Positions 7,572 to 14,220 of a stretch of DNA of 64,000 bases are shown here, piece after piece. The notes under the pieces are model-generated. The model worked only from the letters and a program-made list of their open reading frames with translations, ran no database searches and had not been told where the DNA came from. Within the stretch, counting starts at the first letter, position 1; each line of letters opens with the position of its first letter. This DNA comes from Microbaculum marinum (GTDB lineage Bacteria; Pseudomonadota; Alphaproteobacteria; Rhizobiales; Tepidamorphaceae). Both the position numbers and the translations under genes were made by a program. The stretch is from NCBI RefSeq assembly GCF_042646165.1, contig NZ_JBHRTC010000022.1; one strand, 5' to 3'.

Positions 7572-8626
7572 CACCGAATATCTCCACCGAAGCCCAGATT
7601 CGCTTTCAGCGCCTCTCCGGAGAACTGCTTCAATACACGATTTCCTCCAGTGTCTTGCTCAAGCCTCCAAATAGAAACGTCGTCAAGAATATCATCACCC
7701 GAGGATACAATTGCCTTCAGCCACTCCTCATCATGCGTTGTTATAAACATCTGTGAATCGTTTTCCCGAGCGAGATCCGCCATAGCACGCCAAACGGGCA
7801 CCTTATGACTGTGATAAATTCCGTTTTCGACTTCATCGACTAAAACTATTGATTGACGCTGCGTGGCCAATGTCAGCATTATTGCAAGAGACCGGTTAAT
7901 ACCGCCTGAAATTGAATTAATAGGCCGCTTCCTCTTCGATCCAGCCATCGTAGCATGAACAACAGGAAGACCGCCCAAAACCTCGACACTTAGACCGCTT
8001 ATTATCGGAAACTCCTTAGCAAATATCTCTACGAATGGCCCCTCCTCACCCTCTCTGCTCAAATGAGAAAATTTGCTGGCGGTTTCGGTTGCTGATATAG
8101 ACTGATTAGCCGGAAATAAATGGGCATCCACTCGAGACTCAACACTGCTAGTTATCTCAACACCTTTCTGCGTAATTTTTGGCTGAACATCAGTTGTTTT
8201 GCCGAAAGAATCCGTCCAAGAAAAAACTATAGGAGATTGCGCCGCTTCATCTTTAAAATCACTATTGCCAGATGTTGATATAAATACACTCTCTTCACCT
8301 CTATGTATGTTTAAGCTTCTATTTTCCGTACCTAAGCCTTCTAATTTTATATTTACCGGCCGGTCCCAATCATTCTGAAAAAAATAATCTCTCCAAAGAG
8401 CTTCTTCTATGACTTTAAATGAGCCACCTAACGTGGCATCGTACCCGCGATGAGCCCTTAGTCTAATACTAATTTCTACATTACCACTAAGAGTCAAAAA
8501 TAGCGCTTCCAACAATGCTGTCTTCCCAGCCGCATTATCTCCAACAATCAAATTGAATCGGCTGCAATGCGAAATTGATAGATGTCTGTAGCACCGGAAA
8601 TTGTTAATAATTATGGAACGCAGCAT
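7571..8626 (-). CDS. AAA family ATPase, ABC/OLD type (AAA_15/AAA_21-like)
   Basis: A 351-residue ABC-class ATPase. MLRSIIINNFRCYRHLSI is the usual N-terminal strand of RecF/OLD-type ATPases; Walker A is GDNAAGKT (residues 29-36), the signature ISGGINRSL at ~239-247, Walker B IVLVDEVENG at ~260-269 (Asp264, Glu265), and the H-loop TTHDEE at ~296. There is no C-terminal TOPRIM domain; that function is supplied by the next gene, which overlaps the stop by one base. The start at 8626 has GGGAG 6 nt upstream; the in-frame ATG at 8659 lies within the −10 element and is rejected. AT-rich like its partner and foreign to the surroundings. Confidence 0.85.
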   Translation of the reverse strand: MLRSIIINNFRCYRHLSISHCSRFNLIVGDNAAGKTALLEALFLTLSGNVEISIRLRAHRGYDATLGGSFKVIEEALWRDYFFQNDWDRPVNIKLEGLGTENRSLNIHRGEESVFISTSGNSDFKDEAAQSPIVFSWTDSFGKTTDVQPKITQKGVEITSSVESRVDAHLFPANQSISATETASKFSHLSREGEEGPFVEIFAKEFPIISGLSVEVLGGLPVVHATMAGSKRKRPINSISGGINRSLAIMLTLATQRQSIVLVDEVENGIYHSHKVPVWRAMADLARENDSQMFITTHDEEWLKAIVSSGDDILDDVSIWRLEQDTGGNRVLKQFSGEALKANLGFGGDIR

Positions 8627-8654
8627 AGATTGCTCCCAAGTTCTGGCTAGAAAA

Positions 8655-8683
8655 GTCATACCTTATCGTGAGAATCCCGCCAA
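8655..8683 (-). promoter_or_regulatory. Candidate promoter of the ATPase-TOPRIM pair
   Basis: On the minus strand TTGGCG (8678-8683) and TATGAC (8655-8660) are 17 bp apart, placing the transcript start about 20 nt before the ATG at 8626. The module therefore carries its own promoter within the AT-rich segment. Confidence 0.5.
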
Positions 8684-8704
8684 GTAATTTAGGTAACCCA
8701 ATCT

Positions 8705-8718
8705 AGGAATAAATTCCT
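8705..8718. promoter_or_regulatory. 14-bp palindrome at the right edge of the AT-rich island
   Basis: AGGAAT-AA-ATTCCT is a palindrome (6-bp arms, 2-bp centre) about 22 bp upstream of the candidate −35 of the ATPase gene and exactly where composition switches back to GC-rich. It could be an operator or mark the junction of the insertion. Confidence 0.4.
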
Positions 8719-9343
8719 TGACATTCCCCTCCCCCTGTGGCAGCCTTGCTGCATCCTTACCCGTTCGGGGGGCGTGACCGGTACCGACGTCGGCCCACGC
8801 GGGAAAGGAGCGGCGCCTCCAGTCGCTGCGCGGTCGGCGCAGGGCTCGGGGAGGTTCCCGGATCGCCCGTCCGTACTAAGGCGGGCCGCCCCATCGGGCC
8901 TTAAGGCGGGATCCCGTCCGGCCGCCCGGGGGCACCCACGACGCGGGCCCACGACCGTGGGTTCGCCAGGGAATTGTGGCGCAGGAGGCCCAGCCTCCTG
9001 GCAGCGCACCCCCGGCGATCCAGGCGCGGACCCCGGGCGTGGACCACGCGAGAGCGGCGCACGTCGTGCCGTCCGCCGCGTGTCAGCCCCGCGGGCGCGA
9101 GCCGTTCGGCCCCGCCGGAGCGCGATCCGGATTGGCCTTAACCGCCGCGGCGGGCGCTCGGAAGAGCGCCACCACTAGAACTACCCGTGAGGCTCTCCTT
9201 CGAGCGCCCGCGCCCCCAGGCAGTCGCCTGGACCGTCATCGGGGGCATACGAGAGGCATTCCGGGGCCTTGATCCCGGACCCGCACAACCCGAAACGCCC
9301 CGATCCGGCCGAATCCGCGGCTGGCAACGCAGGAGCCTGCCCG
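8719..9343. other. GC-rich stretch with no recognised gene
   Basis: Several long frames are open here only because stops are rare at this composition; their products are Arg/Pro/Gly/Ala-rich and match nothing I recognise. Two hairpins are visible: CAGGAGG/CCTCCTG (8982-8988 and 8994-9000) and CCCACG/CGTGGG (8948-8953 and 8956-8961). AAGGCGGG occurs twice near 8880-8910. No T-runs, promoters or RNA genes are evident. It may be eroded sequence left beside the inserted ATPase island. Confidence 0.5.
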
Positions 9344-9721
9344 ATGGTCAGAGCCAGACGCCCCCGGCCCGAATACGTCCTCCTCGAGTTCTCCCGCCGC
9401 CTGCAGGCCCGGCTCGCGCGGGCCGCTCCCGACCCGGCGCCCGCGGAGACGGCCGGGGCCGGACGCAGGGGCGCCCGGAGCAAGCCCCTCCGCATCCCGG
9501 AGGTGGTGCGGAAGCTGGCGCGCAAGGATCCCGACCGCCGCTACATGGCGGAGACCTTCTACAGGCTGCCGCCGGTCTGCCGGATCGGCGCCTGCCGTCG
9601 CGCCGGGCGCTGCACGGTCGAGAACGCCCCCTGCCTCGACCGGCACGGCTGCTGGTACGACGACGAGATCGGCGAGCTCTACCGCACGCTCCACGAGGGG
9701 CCGCAGGACGATTTTTGGTGA
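9344..9721 (+). CDS. Small Cys-rich protein of unknown function
   Basis: A 125-residue protein. The N-terminal half is Arg/Pro/Ala-rich; the C-terminal half has a patterned cysteine cluster PPVCRIGACRRAGRCTVENAPC followed by CWYDDEIGELY. The C-x4-C-x4-C-x6-C spacing with CRRAGRC resembles small hypothetical proteins common in Rhizobiales, possibly metal-binding (inference). The ATG at 9344 is selected because AGGAG lies 8 nt upstream; another ATG at 9269 has no such signal. Convergent with the methyltransferase gene on the opposite strand. Confidence 0.6.
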   Translation: MVRARRPRPEYVLLEFSRRLQARLARAAPDPAPAETAGAGRRGARSKPLRIPEVVRKLARKDPDRRYMAETFYRLPPVCRIGACRRAGRCTVENAPCLDRHGCWYDDEIGELYRTLHEGPQDDFW

Positions 9722-9754
9722 CGGCGGCCGGAAACGGCAACTGCGGGTGTGGGC

Positions 9755-10474
9755 TCAGGTGCGGGTGAACACGTCGATGCGCGAGAAGTCGGGGATGTGG
9801 CCGCCCTTGTCGTCGGGCACCAGCGCTGCGGCGAAGGCCGCCTCGAAGGCCGGCCGGTCGGCATCGGCCAGGCTGCGGCCGTTGTCGACGGTGATCAGGT
9901 CGGCCAGCATCGCCTCGGCGTCGCGCGCCCGGCATTTCGTCGCAAAGCGCAGCGAGGCCGCGCGCGTAAGGTCGCCGGCGGCGACCGCCGCGTCGAGCGC
10001 GGCCTGCGCCTGCGCATAGACCGGGGCCTCGTCGTCGACGAAGGCCATCACCGGATGAAACGGCCCCGCCGCCTCCGGCTCCAGCACCGCGATGCGCCCG
10101 CCCGGCCGCACGATGCGGCGCGCCTCGGCGAGCGCGGCTGCCATGTCTCCCGCGTGGTGCAGGCTGCGCGAGAACAGCGCCAGGTCGAAGGACTCAGGCT
10201 CGAGCCCGGTCGCCTCCGCCGGCGCCACCACGTAGCGCGGACGACTGCCCTTTTCTTCGGCGCCCTTCTCCTCGGCAACCGCGACCTGCGCCGCGTTCGG
10301 TTCGACGCCGGTGACCTCGGCCCCGAGCCGGGCGAGCCGGCGGGTCACCGCGCCCGAGCCGCAGCCGATGTCGGCAACGGCAAGGCCCGCCAGGTCGCCG
10401 AGCGCGCGGGCGAGCACGGTGTCGAAGGGCAGGAACTCGCGGTCGTTCGGATCGGTGGCGGTCATGTCGGTCAT
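9755..10474 (-). CDS. Class I SAM-dependent methyltransferase
   Basis: A 239-residue methyltransferase with the SAM-binding motif I VADIGCGSGAVTRRLA at about residue 33, the acidic ribose-binding end of strand 2 in VTGVEPN, motif II/post-I around SFDLALFSRSLHH, and the GGRIAVLEPE strand. The SLHHAGDM segment is like the UbiE/Methyltransf_11 group, but the substrate cannot be told. A second ATG at 10465 is possible. It is the last gene of a same-strand block after the ABC1-type kinase (6-nt gap), so co-transcribed; UbiB-like neighbours hint at, but do not prove, a quinone-related role. Confidence 0.8.
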   Translation of the reverse strand: MTDMTATDPNDREFLPFDTVLARALGDLAGLAVADIGCGSGAVTRRLARLGAEVTGVEPNAAQVAVAEEKGAEEKGSRPRYVVAPAEATGLEPESFDLALFSRSLHHAGDMAAALAEARRIVRPGGRIAVLEPEAAGPFHPVMAFVDDEAPVYAQAQAALDAAVAAGDLTRAASLRFATKCRARDAEAMLADLITVDNGRSLADADRPAFEAAFAAALVPDDKGGHIPDFSRIDVFTRT

Positions 10475-10480
10475 CTCGGA

Positions 10481-11851
10481 TCAGGCCCGCTCGCCGACGC
10501 CGGCGCGCGACAGCGCGTCGGCCTGGCGGTCGCCGAGACGGTCGAGGTCGAATTCGGCTATTGTCTCGTTGAACAGCCGGTGGAAGTTCAGTTCGGCGCG
10601 CAGGTGGATGAACACCGCGCCGAGCCCGATCGCGGCGCGGTCCATGAACACGAACTCGCGCGGCACCCTCACCGGGCCCTTCTCCTTCAGCGCCTTGTGC
10701 ACCATGAAGGCCTGCTGGCGCCCGTACTCGGCCGCCGCCACGCCGTCGGCGATGGCGCGCACCTTGTCCTCGATCAGCGGCCCGTAGATGAAGCGCGCCC
10801 AGATGTTCAGGATGTCGATCAGCTCCCTGGTCAGCCCCCTGAAGCCCCAGGTCTCGTAGGCGTGCACGATCAGCGCCTCGTCGTCGGTGCGCAGCCCGTT
10901 GTAGAGGTCGATGACGCCGCCGACGAACTTCGGCGGGAAGACGCGGATGCAGCCGTAGTCGAGCAGGTTGATGCCCGCCGGCTCGCCCTCATCGTCCTCG
11001 TAGACCGTGTAGTTGCCGAGATGCGGATCGCCGTGGATCACCCCGTAGCGCGAGAAGGGATACCACCAGGCGCGGAACATCGCGGTGGCCAGCCGGTTGC
11101 GGACCTCCTGGGGGGCGTCTTTGTGGGTCAGGATCGGCCGGCCCTCGAGCCAGCTCATGGTCAGCAGCCGCCGGGTCGACAGGTCCTCGAACACCGCCGG
11201 CACCCGGATGTCGGGCTGCTCGCGCAGGATCTCGCCGTAGAGCCGCATGTGGGCGGCCTCGCGGACGTAGTCGAGCTCCTCGCGGACGCGAGCGGCGATC
11301 TCCGCGCCCATCTCCGAGGTGTCGATCGCCGGGTCCATGCGCCGGTGGATCGCAAACAGCACGTCGAGCTGGGAGAGGTCGGCCTCCACCGCCGACTGCA
11401 TGTCGGGATACTGCAGCTTGCAGGCCAGTTCGGCGCCGTCGAGCGAGACCGCCCGGTGCACCTGGCCGAGCGAGGCGGAGGCCGCCGCCTCGCGGTCGAA
11501 CGAGCGGAACCGGGCCTGCCAGTCCGGGCCGAGCTCGGCCGCCATGCGGCGCTTGACGAACACCCGGCCCATCGGCGGGGCGTTCGACTGCAGCTTCGCG
11601 AGTTCCATCGCGTATTCGGCCGGCAGCGCCTCGGGGATGGTGGCCAGCAGTTGCGCCACCTTCATGATCGGCCCCTTCAGGCCGCCGAGCGCCGCGGCCA
11701 GTTCCAGCGCGCCCTTCTCCCGGTCACCGTCGCGGCGCAACAGCCTGCGGCCGGCAGCCCGGGCGGCGACCGAGCCGACGTTGGTGCCAACCCGGGCATA
11801 GCGGCGGGCGCGCTTGTGGAAGCGGTTGCGTTCCTCGTCGCGCTCGCTCAT
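10481..11851 (-). CDS. ABC1/AarF/UbiB-family protein kinase-like protein
   Basis: 456 residues of the ABC1 (UbiB/COQ8/ADCK) family of atypical kinases, best known for supporting ubiquinone biosynthesis. GGLKGPIMKVAQLL is the KxGQ-type motif at about residue 57; SLGQVHRA and ACKLQYPDMQ carry the ATP-lysine region; IHGDPHLGNY is the catalytic loop and LLDYGCIRVF the DFG-equivalent. No obvious membrane helices at the C-terminus, unlike E. coli UbiB, so it belongs to the soluble AarF-like branch ("ABC1 kinase family"). Located 12 nt after the 58-residue membrane protein gene and 6 nt before the methyltransferase. Confidence 0.88.
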   Translation of the reverse strand: MSERDEERNRFHKRARRYARVGTNVGSVAARAAGRRLLRRDGDREKGALELAAALGGLKGPIMKVAQLLATIPEALPAEYAMELAKLQSNAPPMGRVFVKRRMAAELGPDWQARFRSFDREAAASASLGQVHRAVSLDGAELACKLQYPDMQSAVEADLSQLDVLFAIHRRMDPAIDTSEMGAEIAARVREELDYVREAAHMRLYGEILREQPDIRVPAVFEDLSTRRLLTMSWLEGRPILTHKDAPQEVRNRLATAMFRAWWYPFSRYGVIHGDPHLGNYTVYEDDEGEPAGINLLDYGCIRVFPPKFVGGVIDLYNGLRTDDEALIVHAYETWGFRGLTRELIDILNIWARFIYGPLIEDKVRAIADGVAAAEYGRQQAFMVHKALKEKGPVRVPREFVFMDRAAIGLGAVFIHLRAELNFHRLFNETIAEFDLDRLGDRQADALSRAGVGERA

Positions 11852-11863
11852 CGGATCTCCCGG

Positions 11864-12040
11864 CTAGAACTGCCGCCGCGCCCGGCGTGCGATCAGCGCG
11901 CCGATCACCGCCAGCGCGGCGACGGCCAGCACCACCAGGATCACGATCATCGCGATCGCTCCCAGGATCCCGCCCAGCGTGTTCCAGAAGCCGACCTGGG
12001 CGATGATCAGCGCCAGCAGCAGTATCAGGATAATCGGCAT
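11864..12040 (-). CDS. 58-residue hydrophobic membrane protein
   Basis: A short gene that is easily missed. It reads MPIILILLLALIIAQVGFWN, then a second hydrophobic stretch (GAIAMIVILVVLAVAALAVIGALIA), ending in a basic tail ARRARRQF. Two membrane segments with the positive end cytoplasmic are expected. The start has AGAGGA 8 nt upstream. It sits between pepF (30 nt upstream) and the ABC1-kinase gene (12 nt downstream) on the same strand, so it is very likely part of that operon. No family recognised; a role as membrane anchor or partner for the soluble ABC1 kinase is only a guess. Confidence 0.65.
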   Translation of the reverse strand: MPIILILLLALIIAQVGFWNTLGGILGAIAMIVILVVLAVAALAVIGALIARRARRQF

Positions 12041-12070
12041 CGGCTACATCCTCTCCTCGGTGGTCGGCAC

Positions 12071-13918
12071 TCAGGCTTCCATCGCCTCGATCTCGTCGAT
12101 CAGCCGCTCGATCACGGTCAGGCCCATGCGCCAGAACTCGGGGTCGCGGGCATCGAGCCCGAACGGCGCCAGCAGCTCGGAATGGTGCTTGGTGCCGCCG
12201 GCCCTGAGCATGTCGAAATACTTCTCGGCGAACCCGTCCGCCGCCTTCTCGTAGATCGCGTAGAGCGAGTTCACCAGGCAGTCGCCGAAGGCGTAGGCGT
12301 AGACGTAGAACGGCGAGTGGATGAAGTGCGGCACGTAGCACCAGAACGACTGGTAGCCCTCGCCGAGGCGCACCGCCGGGCCGAGGCTTTCGGCCTGCAC
12401 CTCCATCCAGATCGCATTGATGTCCTCCAGCGTCAGCTCGCCCTCGCGCCGGGCGGTATGGACCCGCCGCTCGAAGACGTAGAAGGCGATCTGGCGGACC
12501 ACCGTGTTGATCATGTCCTCGACCTTGGAGGCCAGCAGCGCCTTGCGCGCCTGCGGCTCGGTGGTCTTGGCCAGCAGCGTCTTGAAGGTCAGCATCTCGC
12601 CGAACACGCTCGCGGTCTCCGCCAGCGTCAGCGGCGTCGGCGCCATCAGTGGGCCCTGCGGCGCGGCGAGCACCTGGTGGACGCCGTGGCCGAGCTCGTG
12701 GGCGAGCGTCATGACGTCGCGCGGCCGGCCGAGATAGTTGAGCAGCACGTAGGGGTGCGCGCTCGGCACGGTCGGGTGGGAGAAGGCGCCAGGCGCCTTG
12801 CCGGGCCTGACCGGCGCATCGATCCAGCCCTTGTCGAAGAAGGGCTCGGCGATCCGCGCCATTTCCGGCGAGAAGGCCGAGTAGGCCGACAGCACGGTGT
12901 CGCGCGCCTCCGGCCAGGCGTAGGTCTTTTGGCGGATCTTCGGCAGCGGCGCGTTGCGGTCCCAGAACTCCAGCTGCTCCTTGCCGAACCACTTCGCCTT
13001 CAAGGCGTAATAGCGGTGCGACAGCTGCGGATAGGCGCCGCGGACGCTTTCCACCAGCGCATCGACCACCTCGCGCTCGACCCGGTTGGCCAGGTGGCGC
13101 GCGTCGGCGACGTCCTCGAAGCCGCGCCAGCGGTCGGAGATCTCCTTGTCCTTCGACAGCGTGTTGGTGATCAGCGAGAATGTCGGCAGGTGGTCCTGGA
13201 ACGTCTCGACCAGCGCCTGCGCCCCCTTCCTGCGCACCGCCTCGTCGGCGTCCTGCAGCAGGTTCAGGGTCGGCTCCAGAGTCAGTTCCTCGCCGTCCAC
13301 ATCGAACCGCAGCGCCGCCATCGTCTCGTCGAACAGCCGGTTCCAGGCGCCGCGCCCGGTGATCGATTTCTCGTGGAAGAGCTGTTCCAGGCGGTCGTCG
13401 AGCTGGTACGGCCGCTCCTTGCGCTCGTCCTCGATCCAGGGCCGGTAGGGCCCGAGCGCCGGTTCGGCCTCCATCGCCGCCTCGATCCTGGCATCGTCGA
13501 CACGGTTCAGTTCGAGCGGAAAGAACAGCAGGTGCACGCCGGCGTTGGTCACCTTCTCGCGGACGTCGCCGAAGAACTTGGCGCGCTTGGGATCGCTGAC
13601 GTCGAGCGCGTGTTCGAGGCCTGCGAACGACACCAGCCGCCCGATCAGGTCGCTCAGCGCCTCATACTCCGAAATCGCCTCGGCCAGCTTTGCCGCGCCG
13701 CCTTCCGCGTCCAGAAGACCCGCGAGCGTGCCCTTCCACTTCGTCTCGAAGGCTTCGGAATCTGCTTTCATCCGTTCGAGGTCGGCGCGTACCTCCGGCG
13801 AGTCCTTGGAGGGATAGAGGTCGCGCAGGTCCCACACCGGCAGGTCGCCGAGATCGGGCTTCGCTGCGGTGCCGGCGCCGGCCGTCGCGGCAGATTTCGA
13901 AACGGTGGGAACCTGCAT
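12071..13918 (-). CDS. pepF: Oligoendopeptidase F (M3 family metallopeptidase)
   Basis: 615 residues, the expected size for an M3B oligoendopeptidase that degrades cytoplasmic oligopeptides. The zinc site LAHELGHGVH places HELGH at residues 407-411; the downstream Glu ligand is in the AETASVFGEM segment about 28 residues later. The N-terminus (about 25 Ala/Thr-rich residues) shows no signal peptide. Homology runs to the C-terminal end. First gene of the block pepF - small membrane protein - ABC1 kinase - methyltransferase. Its upstream region (13919-14220) is shared with the divergent NtrC-like regulator. Confidence 0.93.
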   Translation of the reverse strand: MQVPTVSKSAATAGAGTAAKPDLGDLPVWDLRDLYPSKDSPEVRADLERMKADSEAFETKWKGTLAGLLDAEGGAAKLAEAISEYEALSDLIGRLVSFAGLEHALDVSDPKRAKFFGDVREKVTNAGVHLLFFPLELNRVDDARIEAAMEAEPALGPYRPWIEDERKERPYQLDDRLEQLFHEKSITGRGAWNRLFDETMAALRFDVDGEELTLEPTLNLLQDADEAVRRKGAQALVETFQDHLPTFSLITNTLSKDKEISDRWRGFEDVADARHLANRVEREVVDALVESVRGAYPQLSHRYYALKAKWFGKEQLEFWDRNAPLPKIRQKTYAWPEARDTVLSAYSAFSPEMARIAEPFFDKGWIDAPVRPGKAPGAFSHPTVPSAHPYVLLNYLGRPRDVMTLAHELGHGVHQVLAAPQGPLMAPTPLTLAETASVFGEMLTFKTLLAKTTEPQARKALLASKVEDMINTVVRQIAFYVFERRVHTARREGELTLEDINAIWMEVQAESLGPAVRLGEGYQSFWCYVPHFIHSPFYVYAYAFGDCLVNSLYAIYEKAADGFAEKYFDMLRAGGTKHHSELLAPFGLDARDPEFWRMGLTVIERLIDEIEAMEA

Positions 13919-14220
13919 GCTCGGTATGCTCCGTCAGTCTGGGGAAATCAGTCACGCCGGCCCGCTACGGGACGTCGGCCGGCCCTCGGATGGCGACCGC
14001 CATTAGTGACCGGGGATATTGGATTTGCAATGCCGCCCTTCAAGGTGAGTCCACGGCCTCCGCCTGCGGGCAACCGCGCGACGCGGCACACAAGGCCACC
14101 GCATCGGCCCGTTCTGCTTTCGTTCGAATTAAGGCGGCCTTTACCAAACCTGCGCAAATTGCCCGTTCGATTTGACCGACGCCGCCGGCCCGTTCGCCGC
14201 GGCGTCCGCGGGGAGGGGCA
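13919..14220. other. 302-bp divergent intergenic region between pepF and the NtrC-like gene
   Basis: Holds the promoters for both divergent genes. TTAA-N7-TTTACC (14129-14145) resembles a CtrA site with one mismatch and lies about 80 bp before the regulator gene. No RNA gene or terminator is seen. Confidence 0.5.
14129..14145 (+). promoter_or_regulatory. Weak CtrA-like box upstream of the NtrC-like regulator
   Basis: TTAA (14129-14132), 7 bp, TTTACC (14140-14145): one mismatch to the alphaproteobacterial CtrA consensus TTAA-N7-TTAACC. Weaker than the sites at 18335 and 58977. Confidence 0.3.

Noticed and set aside
6879..8626. Interpretation of the ATPase-TOPRIM pair as a retron or RecF/SMC housekeeping system
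   Set aside because: No reverse transcriptase or msr/msd structure nearby, and the ATPase lacks the long coiled coils of SMC proteins and RecF neighbours (dnaN, gyrB); composition also argues against a core gene.
8774..9178. Open frame of 134 codons in the GC-rich gap
   Set aside because: Arg/Gly/Pro-rich with no motif and no Shine-Dalgarno sequence; not distinguishable from chance at this composition.
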